Assembly (NCBI GenBank): GCA_963754645.1
Contig: CAVWGP010000006.1
Coordinates: forward strand, 62,001 to 126,000
Direction: 5' to 3'
DNA length: 64,000 bases
DNA from: CAVWGP01 sp963754645
GTDB lineage: Bacteria > Pseudomonadota > Alphaproteobacteria > Bin65
Numbering within the stretch: position 1 is the stretch's first letter; each line of letters starts with the position of its first letter. Positions 18,011-28,238 of this stretch are shown here, piece after piece. The position numbers and the translations under genes are program-made. A model generated the notes under the pieces. The model was not told the DNA's origin and did not search any database. It saw only the letters and a list, made by a program, of their open reading frames with translations.

Positions 18011-19169
18011 TCATGACGCGGCGTAAATCTCCACTCCAAAAGGCCGAAGTTTTTCCGTTACCTGCGGGACATAGACCGGACTGATGGCCAACGCAACGTG
18101 CCGAATTGAACGCTTAGAAATTAGATCAAGTCCCCCGACAGGGCGCCCGTGAATCTCACAACCCCACATCGTCTTGTTCTCGTCGAGATACGCGGAGATC
18201 ACCGACGGATCAAATCCGCCGAAGTATGGCGCAAAAATTCCAGACGAACCAAGCCCGAATATAGCCATACTTTCACTCTCGCGCGCCCGGTCAACTGCCG
18301 ATAGCACCGCATCCATGCTGCGGTGCGCGATACTGGCATTTCGCTCAGCGATCGCTTTGTTCTCGGCGAACGACGCTCAACGCTTCGCCAGGTCGATCCG
18401 ACTTGCGCAGCGCTATGAAAACTGGAACACCCGCCTCCTTTACGCCGAGAACTTCGAAGCCGCTGTTTGCCGCCAAGGCTCGCAAAGTGGGAACGGTCAA
18501 CTTCGAAAGATGGTCGGCGCAAAAAAGGTCATTCGGATTGTTCGAGAAATTCGGCACGCGTATGAAAAAGCACCCGCCCGGCCTCAATAGCTGTGAGGCC
18601 CATACCAACATATCAAGCGGGTTCTCCACATGCTCGAGCACGCCCAAAGCAACAATCAGATTCAGCGACCCATTCTTGCATTGCGCATCTCTGTAATCGC
18701 CGCGTTGCGTTTCGATACTCGGAAACCTTTCTCGCAGAATGTCGAAAGCGGCGCTCGGCTCGGATGCGGTGATGTGCCAGTCCTTCATTGCTGCAGCGAA
18801 ATGGCCGAGAAACTCGCCTTTACCGGCCCCAACTTCAAGAACTCGGCCTTTCGGGGGCAAGCCGGCCATTTCACGGAGAATCTGGTAAGATCTTTCCGCC
18901 TGCGAAATCGGCGCCGAACCCGAAAAATTCTGAATTGCCGCCGAGGGGCGTTGCATCATCAGGCTATATGAGTTGCGGTAAAAGCTGTCGGTTTTTCCTC
19001 GTGTTCCGCCAGCGTTGAAGATCAACCCGCAACCGCCGCATAGTCGGTTGTCGAGACTCGACTCGCGAAGCACGGTCATGTCCGAAGTTATGCACGTCCC
19101 GGAAAAACTAGGATAGAGAGTCTCAACGTTCGTGGAACTGCAAATTGGACATTCGGCAATAGCGGACAT
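18011..19169 (-). pseudogene. C-methyltransferase-like protein (zinc-binding N-domain plus Methyltransf_14-type C-domain), one frameshift
   Basis: The N-terminus has CPICSS and later CGGCGLIF, two CxxC pairs of the putative zinc-binding domain that precedes sugar C-methyltransferases. VLEVGAGKGEFLGHFAAA is the SAM-binding loop and LGVLEHVENP follows. After a single-base frame change near 18362 the downstream frame gives AIFGLGSSGIFAPYFG and GRPVGGLDLISK, the C-terminal domain of TylC3-type enzymes. Rejoined, the protein is about 385 residues, the expected length. It would methylate carbon of a keto-deoxysugar or a related intermediate. As written it ends early at 18345. Confidence 0.72.
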
Positions 19170-19181
19170 CGGTCTCTCCTA

Positions 19182-20245
19182 TCATTTGCAGTGAGACAAT
19201 TCATATTCCGCAAGGCCACGCATGATGAAAGCCTCACGGTATGGGAAAAACGGCTCTATCCGCTCGCCAAAAACGTCGCGGCGAATTAGGATGTCGGGCT
19301 CGTTGTAACCGACGATGGCGCGAAGCGACGTTGTGCCGGAAAAGCGCGGATTGATCTCGAACGGAACGACATTTCCGTCAACAACGCGACATTGAATATT
19401 GATTGGCGCAGTCGGTTTCAGTGCGGCCGCGATCGGCTCGCACCTTCGCGCCACGTCCCGCCAACCCCCAACGAAGCCTTGCGACACTCCGCTCGATATC
19501 GTCAGCATTTGCCCCAATTCGGAGCGGCCAGATCGATTCGGAACACGCAATCGCACGCTCAGTGCGTTCGAGATTTTGCGTTTTACTGCGATAGAATTGA
19601 GAAGCTCGCCGTCAGCGCCGAACAGAACCCCGACGGTAAACTCATCGTCGGCAGTCCCAATATATTCTTGCACCATGAAGCGATCGAAGATTTCGAGTAG
19701 ATACTGTCCGTAAGCAAGCAGCTCCGACTCTGTCTGAGCGATGTAGACGTGCGCCGAACCACCTCCACCGACCGATGGCTTGAGCACCGCGGGGAGAACT
19801 TTAAACCCGCGAAGGTCACTGAGCTGCCTTATCTCGAAACTCTTCGGCGCATGAAAGCCGTGCTCGACCAAGAAGGTCGCCGTTTTTGCCTTGTCTTGAC
19901 AAATGGCGAGCAGCTCGGGCGAGTTTACAGGGACATAAAAGCCATTCTCTTGCAACCGCCGTCGATTTTCCGAATGCCGCCGCATCTCGGGTTCCGAGCC
20001 ATGAAATATCGCGCGGACATTGTGTTTTCGCGCGAGTGCTAGAAGCGCTTCAACATACTCAGTATGCTGCGCTGGCGGCAGCACCTCAAAGACGTCGACC
20101 GCGGTTGGCCAGCGGATATTTCGCTAACGTCCGTGCCAACGACGCGGTACTTCAGCTTGCCTAAACGCAAAGCCTTGAGGATTTGCTCGCCGTGGCCGCC
20201 GCCGCCGACCCCCGTTAGCAACACAGGCACCATATCTTCCGCCAT
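19182..20245 (-). pseudogene. ATP-grasp protein (carbamoyl-phosphate-synthase-like ligase), one frameshift
   Basis: The reading starts PVLLTGVGGGGHGEQILKAL (pre-ATP-grasp Rossmann unit). After a one-base shift near 20105 it continues through the ATP-grasp fold: PAVLKPSVGGGGSAHVYIA (ATP-binding loop), DRFMVQEYIGTADDEFTVGV, and NVVPFEINPRFSGTTSLRA, which holds the metal-binding Glu and Asn. The rejoined length is about 354 residues. Such ligases couple a carboxylate to an amine using ATP. In a glycan locus with FemAB-like and amidotransferase genes, it could attach an amino acid to a uronic sugar, as inference. It begins 8 bases after the phosphoesterase stop. Confidence 0.75.
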
Positions 20246-20252
20246 CGTAGGT

Positions 20253-20946
20253 TTATCTCGCGGGCGCGCCGCCGATCAGCGCACGCCGAACGGAAGCCGG
20301 TACCGGTGCGATGCGTTCTGCGGCGTCGAGCACCGCTGACGCATCGAATTTGATGCGGACGATTTCAGACGTCGTGCGAGGCGACGTCATAGACGGCGCA
20401 CGCGGCGAGTCCCACCACATCCCTCGGCAATCCACAACTGCCAACGTTAACGAGCAAAGTCGCGCCGACCGACCGTACGAATGGGCGGTGCGTCTGCCCC
20501 ACGAAGATTGCGCGATGGCCGAACGCGTCCACGCCAGCAATGTCAGTATCGGCATAGATATACTGACGTATGGGGTCGTGCGGTCCGCCGTGAACCAAAA
20601 GAGTTGTTTCGCCGTTATCGAAATCGAGAACGCGCCGGTAGGGCCAAGATTCGATGAGCGCAAGCTGGTGCTCGGAGAGCCGTGCGCGCGCCGCATTGAT
20701 GCCGTAAACGGAGTTTTTTGCGGGATCGAGGGGAAGTTCGCCGCGCAGCATCGCTTCGTGGTTTCCGGCCAAACATATGACGCCGAACTCGTCGAGCGCA
20801 GTTATGCATTCATTCTCAAGCGGCAGATATCCGACTGCGTCGCCCAAGAAGAACAGCTTTTCTGCGCCGCGGCGCGCAAGCTCGCCCAAACAGGTCAAAA
20901 GCCCAAGCGGATTGCCGTGCGCATCCGAAAGAAATCCCCAGATCAT
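20253..20946 (-). pseudogene. Calcineurin-like metallophosphoesterase, one frameshift near the 3' end
   Basis: The start is set by the ATG at 20946 that overlaps the upstream stop (ATGA). The protein reads FLSDAHGNPLGL (first metal motif D-x-H), LGDAVGYLP (GDxxGY), LAGNHEAML (GNHE) and LLVHGGP followed by VGQTHRPF (the two histidine motifs), the full set of the YfcE/MPPE-type phosphoesterase family. Near 20385 a one-base shift moves the frame, after which it ends ERIAPVPASVRRAL and stops at 20253. The catalytic part is intact, so a slightly altered product may still work. It may hydrolyse a phosphorylated sugar or lipid intermediate. Confidence 0.75.
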
Positions 20947-22446
20947 TTCTGCGCGCGCGCGTCGCTTCGATTTTCCGAGCCGCGCGAGGCCAGCGATCCG
21001 AGCGCGCTGGAAAGCCGGCCCAGGAAGGAGCGCCTCGGAATCTTTGTATTCCGCGCGCTCGGGCGAGGTGTGGTTGGCCACAGAGCGGTGCCGTCGCGCG
21101 CTGCAAACCACGCCGCGCATTCCGCCAAAGTCCAGGGAACAAATCCCGAAGCCGCGACATCGAGGACCGCACGATGCATCGATGCGGATTTTTCGACGTT
21201 TTGCGGATGAAGGTTCAAGACCATGACACCCGGTATTGGATGGTTGCGTATCGAATCGGCAAGATCGAACACCGCGCGGGCCCCATCCTTTGCCTCAGCC
21301 TCCTCGACAAAGAGTATCCCGTCACCGAGTACGGTCAGCATCGACCAATGCGACGTCAGTCCGCCGCCGGCGGCAATTCGCGCCGGCAGCAGCGACCCGT
21401 TGAGCACCCGGCCGTCGAACCCTGGAATATTGGAACTCACCAGCAAACCGCTTTTGATCCAAGCCGGAAGATGGCCCCAAAAGCCGTTGCTGAGAAACCC
21501 GTGGTTGCGCACACAGCGCGGTTCACGGTCGAATGTCGCGCGGAACCAAGTGACTTGTTCTATCAAGAGTTCATCGTATCGATTTGGGGCAGTCAAAGCA
21601 TCGGGATGTATCCCTAAGTCGATCGTCGAGCGTAGGAGCATCTTGCGAATGGATCGGCGATTGTGCCGGGTGTCTGGATGCATGAAGTACGTCATTGGCA
21701 AGTCGCCGATGAGGCGAAGTTGGGTGGCATAGCAACGCAATTCCGCCGCATCGTCGTCGCCAGTGAGGACAATAGCGCCAGCAGCGCCCCCAGGCAGCAA
21801 TGGTGGCAATGTTATCCCCGATTTTGCCGCGACCTCTCGGGCAATCACAGCAGCCCACTCGTCAGCAAAACGCGCGCCTTTGGGTTCACCCGCGAGCTGC
21901 GCCTCATACAGATGCACGGGCCGTTCGTTGGAAAAGCCCCAAAGCATTTCGGGTTGCGATCCGACCCGGGCGGAATCGCCCTCGCGATAGTCTGCAAGAT
22001 CTGCGGCGAGATTTGTCCCAACCATGAGCACCGCGCCCGACCCGTATTTGCGCCAGAGCCACACGGTTTCTCCGGCTTCTTCGGTCAGCACGGGCTCGCC
22101 GGTATTGCCGTCCATGCGAAGCCATGGGTGCAATGTGCGGAGGTGAACAAAAGTCGAGGCTGTGGCCCGGTTGTTCGACTTGAAACGGCAAGGCGGACGC
22201 GACGAGGCTATTTTCGAAGCTAACACCGAGAGCTGGAGCAATCGCTTGTGGATTGAGCAGCACGACGGTGCACCCAGCCACGGCAAGTCGAGTTACGGTT
22301 TCGGCCGATGCCGCGGCGCCATCGAGGACGATCAGTCCGTGGACTGCCGTAGTTTCGCCGACATGAGCTTTCGCCGCGGTCAATCCGAACAAGCGTAAAT
22401 GATGCGCAACATAGTCCGCTTGATGAAAGCTGGCACGACCGCTCAT
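20943..22446 (-). pseudogene. Polysaccharide deacetylase-like protein with glutamine-amidotransferase-like N-domain, one frameshift
   Basis: The first 100 residues (from the ATG at 22446) contain AVHGLIVLDGAAASAETVTR, which resembles a class I glutamine-amidotransferase-like Rossmann fold without an obvious catalytic Cys. After a single-base shift near 22150, the rest is NodB-like: AIVLTGDDDAAELRCYATQL (metal Asp region), TIDLGIHPDALT, REPRCVRNHGFL and VMVLNLHPQNVEKS (candidate metal histidines). The rejoined protein is about 500 residues. A role in trimming acyl groups or binding glycan is plausible. The stop overlaps the phosphoesterase start. Confidence 0.6.
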
Positions 22447-22465
22447 GTCGACGTGAAATTGTCTT

Positions 22466-23681
22466 TCACTCGGCCGTTTCCATTGCCGACAACGGGTCTG
22501 TCCGGTCGCGGGCAATTAGGGCAACGCCAAACCGACGCGTTAGCCAGAAAGGGCGGACGATTTGCTTGTGCGTCTGGCCGCAATGAAGCGCGACCAACTT
22601 GTGAGCGGCATCGGCATAGGATCCGGGATTCAAGAACAGCGAAGCTTCGAGCATCGGCAGCGAACGCGCGCCGAACTTTCCTTTGAATCGCGACACTTTG
22701 GCGACCGGCCATTCGCGCGGAACCGAGGGAAAAATCGGCCCAAGACGATAGTGCGATAGGCCACGCTCTTTGGCCCAGCGGATTGCCGACCAATGGGCAA
22801 AGTCATTTGGCCGCAATTTGAGTTCGAGCGGATCGGACACGCCCGCGAGAAAGTGAGCTGCGCCCTTATCGACCAAAAGCACCAGCGCGGCAATCGGACG
22901 TGTTTCGCGTTGAACGATCAAAACAACCGCCTCTCCTCGCGAACCGAAATGGGTCATGATGTCTTTTAAATAACTTATGGGCGCAGGCGTCTCGCCAGTC
23001 CGTTTGGCAGATTGGAGGGCTAATTCGAAAAACACTTCAAATGATCTCTTGTCGCTCGCTACAACCGTCACAAGCCCAGATTTTTCCGCTTTGCGCACTG
23101 CGCGCCGGCATGACTCGTCGAGCTGGCCAAAAAGAATCGGTTCGTCAACATCGAGATCGACGATTTGATCGGCAGCGTTAATCGAACAACCTGGGATTCC
23201 GCTGGTGCCGCCGGGCCACACGGCAACGCCAAGGTGAAAGCCATAGTCACCAATCCAGGCAGGCAGACTCGGAAATCCGCCGCGGAATTTTGGCGCCAGC
23301 GTCTGTGCACCGATATGTACTCGATCGGCGCGCAGCGCACGGGCCAACCCGAGCGTGTGGCGAAACAGCTCGCTTCTTGCGGCGTTGCACGCCGATTGCG
23401 ACAACCCGGCCGCCAGCGCCGGCCCTGTGTGCCGAACGAAGCCAGACGTTAGCAACTGCTCGTCGCCAATGCCACTGCTCGCGGTAACAAAAAAAAGCGG
23501 CATGATCGCGGCCATTGATCCATCGGGCGCAACGACGGCGAAGGAATGATTCTGTCTGCAAAAATAGCGAGATTCTGATACCAACCCAGGAGTGGCGATG
23601 GAATAGCCACGCTTCCTCGGAGGCGGATGCGACCGCATCCCAGGACGCTCCGTCGACCTCGGAAAATGAGATGACTTTCAC
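22466..23681 (-). pseudogene. FemAB/GNAT-fold aminoacyltransferase-like protein, one frameshift
   Basis: Residues 1-36 come from the frame starting MKVISFSEVDGASWDAV. After a shift near 23575 the frame continues with RYFCRQNHSFAVVAPDG and includes QLDESCRRAVRKAEKSGL, LIVQRETRPIAALVLL, AHFLAGVSDP and FAHWSAIRWAKERGLSHYRLG. This is the tandem GNAT arrangement of FemAB/FemX-type proteins that transfer amino acids (from aminoacyl-tRNA or other donors) to peptidoglycan precursors, and of relatives in exopolysaccharide loci. Total length is about 404 residues. Beside an ATP-grasp ligase, it hints at aminoacyl decoration of the glycan. Confidence 0.72.
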
Positions 23682-23690
23682 AGCCGAAGT

Positions 23691-24516
23691 TCAAACAGTG
23701 GGCTTGCTGAAGACCGCGTTGAAGCGGAAGTCGGCGAAAGGATTGAGGCGGTGAACCGACTCGAATGCCAAATCCACTCCGAATGTTTTGGCTAATCGTT
23801 CGAAATCCCGCTTATGGAAATAATAGCAAACTATGCGCCCGGTATCTGCGCTTGCGTGCCGCTTGAGGCCCATGCGCAGCAACACCCGCTCAATCCAGCT
23901 CGCAGTCGGCTCGTTCTTCGGCGCCCATGCAGGGCCATATTGCAAATCAAGTTCCATCTGAACACGTTTCACTGCTTCAGCAAACTCGGCTTCGCACGCC
24001 GCATCCGGCACTGACCCTAGCACTGCTCGACCACCTGGCCGGACTACGCGCAACATTTGCCTTAGCACAGGTTCTACGTCCGCAATGCTTGGAAAATTGG
24101 TCAGCACGTCGTAGGCAAATGCCGAATTAAACGTGCCTTCGGGATCAGAAAGCATAGCGGCGTCTTGATGGCGAAATTCAGCATTGGGCAGGCCTAGCCG
24201 GCGCCGCCACTCCGAGTGCTTGAGGCGACAGATCGACGCCCACATAGTGTGCAACGCAGGGCGCTATGCCGTGAGCGACATATCCCGCGGCGCAACCGAC
24301 CTCAAGAACGCGGCTTGTCCTTTCGATAGCGCATAATTCGATGATACTGTCGATCATTTCGGCGAATGCATCGTCTTTGGACCAAATTCGCGGATCCCGC
24401 CCGGATACGAAGCAGAGCTCCGCGAGTGTCGGTGCTTCCGACGTTTGCAAACTTCGAGTGTCGAAAAACCGTTTGGCATCCGAGCGCCAGTTCTGGTTCA
24501 ACTCTCGTCGCTGCAA
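23691..24516 (-). pseudogene. Class I SAM-dependent methyltransferase, one frameshift
   Basis: The N-terminal part reads VLEVGCAAGYVAHGIAP and YVGVDLSPQAL (SAM-binding loop and acidic strand). After a one-base shift near 24215 the protein continues RRLGLPNAEFRHQDAAML, FAYDVLTNFPSIADVEPVL and VVRPGGRAVLGSVPDA. Rejoined it has about 275 residues. The substrate could be a sugar hydroxyl, a carboxylate or a lipid-linked intermediate. It is spaced 9 bases from the FemAB-like gene and 12 bases from the radical SAM gene, in tight operon order. Confidence 0.72.
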
Positions 24517-24528
24517 GTTTGAGCCAAA

Positions 24529-26007
24529 CTAAACGGTTGCCTTTTCATCCTGAAAATGCGGAGGAATCGGAAGATTGTTAAATCGGAAGAAATCCCGCTG
24601 ATCCGGATAAAAAGCACTCGGGTCGAATTTGTCAGTCTTACGACATGCGGCACAGATGGGATTGACGTAGTCGCCGTTCACCGATCGGCGATAGGCCTGA
24701 AGAGCCGGTGAGTTCCATGCGCGTTTGATGCCGTCGATCGAGGCAATTTCGTCGCGCTCAAAATAGACGCCGATATCGGAAGCCAAGCCGCAGCAAATTG
24801 TAATCTCTTCGCGCTTGCTCTTCCAACCCCAGAGAAGAAACAATTTTGACCAAGGATCGAAGCAATCTTGATCTTTGCGTTGAAGCGGGGATCGGAGACT
24901 GAAATCAACATAAGACGGCTTTCCAAATGGCGCGGGGATCGTAACTTCCACCCCAAGCTCGCGCGCTCGTTCGGCCACTTGCGCAAAAATGCGGTCCGAT
25001 TTCTCCCGTTCATGGTAGAGCGAATTGGAGAGAGTAAATTTCCGAGCGAGCACGGCTGCGTTTTCTTTGTGCAAATCCGGGATGTAGTGCGGATAAAAAT
25101 GAATGAAAGTCACATGATGAGCGCCATGGGCAGCCGCGAACTCCAGGTTTTCCAGTGCCCGATCGATATTCCAGCGCATCATGACAAAGTTCGCTTGAAT
25201 CCTCGGCCGCTTCGCGTCTTTCAAGGTATCGCGCATGCGCCGCATGTTTTCGCTAAACTGTTTCCAGCTTCCCGCATCGATAACTTCATTGTAGTCACGC
25301 TCGTTCGACGCGTTCATCGAAACATAGAGATAGTCGAGCCGGTCCTTAAAAGCATCGAGTCTGTCCTGCTTGAGGGCGCGCCCGTTGGTCAGAATCGTGA
25401 GATAGAGGTGTGGATGCTTGTTGCGGATGTAATCGAATATCTCCACGAACTGCGGGTGTATGATCGACTCCGCCGTCCCAGAAGAAAAATTAAAGCTCCA
25501 CACCCAGCGCAACCATTCGATTGCCTTAACCTGGTCCATCGTCAGGAAGGTCGCGGGAATATGATTGTTGGTGTATTTGCAAAACCTGCACTGCACGTTG
25601 CAAACCGAACTCAAATCCATATGAACGTTGTTCGGGAACGAATTGGTTATTTCGATCTTGTGCTCCATCTCGTAACGCGCAAGCAAATAGTTTGCGAGAT
25701 GCGGTTTTTCGTGCTCCACCAACATGCGCTTCAACGCATCATGCCGATCCACGCGTAGTCCTAGCGACTCCCATTGCCGCATGATGCGCGTGACGGCTAG
25801 AAAGTCGTCACCCATTTGCGACAGGTCTTCGGCGAGCGTCAGGTAAGGGTTGTGGCTTAGCCCCGAGGTCATCCGCCGCGCATATTGCAGCCCTGCCACC
25901 GTCACCTGCTTCAGGCCAAGCCGACGCACGCTCCGCTCGACGATCGGGGCCCGCGCGCGGACCCAACGCGGGAGTTCAACGACAACCGATTTAAGCATAC
26001 TACGCAT
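24529..26007 (-). CDS. Radical SAM protein with C-terminal SPASM-like cysteines
   Basis: The 492-residue protein is intact. After about 130 residues of unclassified N-domain it has SSVCNVQCRFCKYTN, the CxxxCxxC site of the radical SAM 4Fe-4S cluster. A TIM-barrel stretch follows (LYLTILTNGRALKQDRLD, LDYLYVSMNASNERDYNE). The C-terminal part has EITICCGLASD and ICAACRKTD, candidate ligands for an auxiliary cluster as in SPASM proteins. Such enzymes generate a 5'-deoxyadenosyl radical for unreactive C-H chemistry: epimerisation, dehydration or methylthiolation. In a glycan export operon the substrate may be a sugar or chain-linked group. Its start overlaps the wzt stop by 8 bases; Met4 is an alternative start. 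Confidence 0.8.
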   Translation of the reverse strand: MRSMLKSVVVELPRWVRARAPIVERSVRRLGLKQVTVAGLQYARRMTSGLSHNPYLTLAEDLSQMGDDFLAVTRIMRQWESLGLRVDRHDALKRMLVEHEKPHLANYLLARYEMEHKIEITNSFPNNVHMDLSSVCNVQCRFCKYTNNHIPATFLTMDQVKAIEWLRWVWSFNFSSGTAESIIHPQFVEIFDYIRNKHPHLYLTILTNGRALKQDRLDAFKDRLDYLYVSMNASNERDYNEVIDAGSWKQFSENMRRMRDTLKDAKRPRIQANFVMMRWNIDRALENLEFAAAHGAHHVTFIHFYPHYIPDLHKENAAVLARKFTLSNSLYHEREKSDRIFAQVAERARELGVEVTIPAPFGKPSYVDFSLRSPLQRKDQDCFDPWSKLFLLWGWKSKREEITICCGLASDIGVYFERDEIASIDGIKRAWNSPALQAYRRSVNGDYVNPICAACRKTDKFDPSAFYPDQRDFFRFNNLPIPPHFQDEKATV

Positions 26008-27394
26008 AAGTCTGTCTCCGTTGCGGATTTTGTTCAGCGCCCGCGATGGGCCTGGGCGAGCCGGTCAAGTCGCGACTCGCACCATCGTGAATGAATATGC
26101 GCGGTTCGTAAAGAAAAGTAAAAGGATGCGCCGCGCCCCGATGCATGTGGAATTCCACCGCACTCTCGAGGTAGTGGAGGATTCCAGTCTTGTCCTGGAC
26201 CGCTTGGCGTATCGACAAGCCGAGGCTTATGAAATATCGCCCAGCACCCAAGCGTAGATCCTCGATCACGATGTCAAAGCTACCCTCGCCATCGAGCGGG
26301 CCGCCATCGCTAAGAAACTCCCTGCGCTCCCAGGAACTCGTATCCAGCGACGGCATTGTGGCGCTGCGAATCGATTCGAATTCCGACCCAGACATTGTGG
26401 TTGCAGGCTTCGCCCGCGCCATGACACGCGCAAAATTGCGGTCTCGCCGATCTCAAATACCGACCGCGCCTGACCGGTCCGGTCGAGCAACGAATAGTCG
26501 ACAATCCGCAATTCGTTGTTCGTGAGCTCGTATAGCGGCTCGGTCTTCGCCGAATTGGCACTTTCGGTCTTGCTGTCTGCCTTCTGCAACAGTTGCTTAT
26601 TGCGTTCCCGGTTGGCTTCGAGAATTTTCGGTTCGTCCATACGCCATACGCTGGCCTCGTATTGCTTCGCCACATCGCGCGCCGGGCCGATCGCGCAAAT
26701 GGCGCCCCGATCCAGCCAGATAGCGCGGTGGCAGAGTTCCTGTACGAGGGCATTGGAATGCGACACGAAAAGGACTGTTGCTCCGCCTTCGCAAATCTTC
26801 CGGATACGGCCCAGGCACTTCTGTACGAATGCCGCGTCACCGGTCGCCAGGGCTTCGTCGACAATGAGGATGTCCGGATCGACGCTCATCGCGGTAGCAA
26901 AGGTGAGCCGAGCCTGCATGCCGCTCGAATACGTATGGAAAGGTTGATCGATATAGGGCCCAAGCTCGCTGAAATCGATAACCCAATCCATCTTGGCCCG
27001 AAATCTCGGCCTTCGCCATACCTAGGCACATTCCGCCAATCACAATATTATCGCGGCCTGAATACGCCGGATGAAATCCGGAGCCCAGTTCAAGGATCGC
27101 AGAAATGCGCCCATCAATCTCAACTCCGCCGACGGTCTTGTCCAAGGTGCCGGCAATAATCTTAAGCAGCGTGCTCTTGCCGGCACCGTTCCGGCCTACA
27201 ATGCCCACGACCTCGCCGCGCTCAACCTGGAACGACACGTCGCGCAGCGCCCAACGCGCTTCGTGCCGGGTGCGTCCGGTCACCAGTTCGGCAATTAGAG
27301 CGGCGGGACTTCGATATAGGCGGAAGCACTTCGACAATTCGCTGACTCGAATAGCCGGCTTCGCGCCGGTCACCGGCTGTGAGAGAGATATCAT
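26000..27394 (-). pseudogene. wzt: Wzt-like polysaccharide ABC transporter ATPase with C-terminal carbohydrate-binding domain, frameshifted
   Basis: From the ATG at 27394 the protein reads IVGRNGAGKSTLLKIIAG (Walker A), TYSSGMQARLTFATAM (ABC signature) and DPDILIVDEALATGD (Walker B), then VLFVSHSNALVQEL (H-loop). The C-terminal third (about residues 300-460) is the Wzt_C-type beta-sandwich that binds the capped chain end, with FDIVIEDLRLGAGRYFISLG. Single-base shifts lie near 26998, 26430 and 26330. Wzt energises export of lipid-linked polysaccharide. Its start overlaps the wzm stop (ATGA). Presence of the carbohydrate-binding domain implies a chain whose non-reducing end is chemically marked, consistent with the methyltransferases here. 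Confidence 0.82.
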
Positions 27395-28233
27395 AAAGCG
27401 CTCGCGAGAATATTCTTCGCCCAACGGAAGATCCTGCAGCCAGCGATAAATGCGAGGCCGTTGAAGGCGAAAAACAGGACCCACCACAGCGGCTGCGCGA
27501 TTGTACCGCTGTAAAGAATGTCCTGGAAAACCAGGATCGTGTAAGTGAACGGGTTTGCATAAAGTATTGCAGCGAGAAACGGCGGGGCCGATTGCAAGGG
27601 ATACGCGATTGGCAGCAGGAAAAGCCCGACGATCGAGAATAACGGCACAAATTCCCGGACATCGCGAATGAACACGCAGGCGGCCGACACGACCATTGCC
27701 AGGCCAATCATGCCCAATAAGTGGACAGCCACGACCAGCGGCAACAGCAGGGACATCGCCGGAACTCCCTGCCCGGTCGCGAGCAGGTAGGAAAGCAGCG
27801 CAATGACTCCGACAAGCACGGCTGGCAGGGTCGTGAGCACGGCCTTGACCGGCAAGATCTCGATCGGGAATACGACTTGCTTGACCAATTTGGCGTTCTG
27901 CGTGATCGCGACAGCGCCTCGAGCCAGCCCCTGCTGAATCGAAAGCCATGGAATGATTCCCGCGAGAACGTACGCGGCATAATCGCGCGCAAATTCATCG
28001 CCGACCGGCATACGGGCTTTGAAAACAACTGCAAATACAACAATGTAGACTGCGGTCTGTAGGAGCGGGTGCGCAATAAGCCAAAATACACCGAACGCCT
28101 GACCTGCGTGCGGTTCCAGCAATTCGCGCTTCGTCAATTCGGTCAGAAGCTCGCGATGACGCCAGACGTTCCGCGTCAATGCCGCGCCTGCGCGGCTCGC
28201 CGCGGCTGGGCTGAGTACGGCGGTGAGTAACAT
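27391..28233 (-). CDS. wzm: Wzm-like polysaccharide ABC transporter permease
   Basis: I place the start at the ATG at 28233 (MLLTAVLSPAAA) because the open frame upstream is only the out-of-frame tail of the amidotransferase gene. The product is 280 residues, close to the usual 260-280. It has six hydrophobic segments, including TAVYIVVFAVVF, AVLVGVIALLSYLLATG and FSIVGLFLLPIAYPLQ, in ABC-2 permease order, plus LTKRELLEPHAGQAFGVFWL near the N-terminus, which is the family's coupling-helix region. With Wzt it would export the polysaccharide across the inner membrane. It overlaps wzt by 4 bases. Confidence 0.88.
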   Translation of the reverse strand: MLLTAVLSPAAASRAGAALTRNVWRHRELLTELTKRELLEPHAGQAFGVFWLIAHPLLQTAVYIVVFAVVFKARMPVGDEFARDYAAYVLAGIIPWLSIQQGLARGAVAITQNAKLVKQVVFPIEILPVKAVLTTLPAVLVGVIALLSYLLATGQGVPAMSLLLPLVVAVHLLGMIGLAMVVSAACVFIRDVREFVPLFSIVGLFLLPIAYPLQSAPPFLAAILYANPFTYTILVFQDILYSGTIAQPLWWVLFFAFNGLAFIAGCRIFRWAKNILASAL

Positions 28234-28238
28234 CGCGG

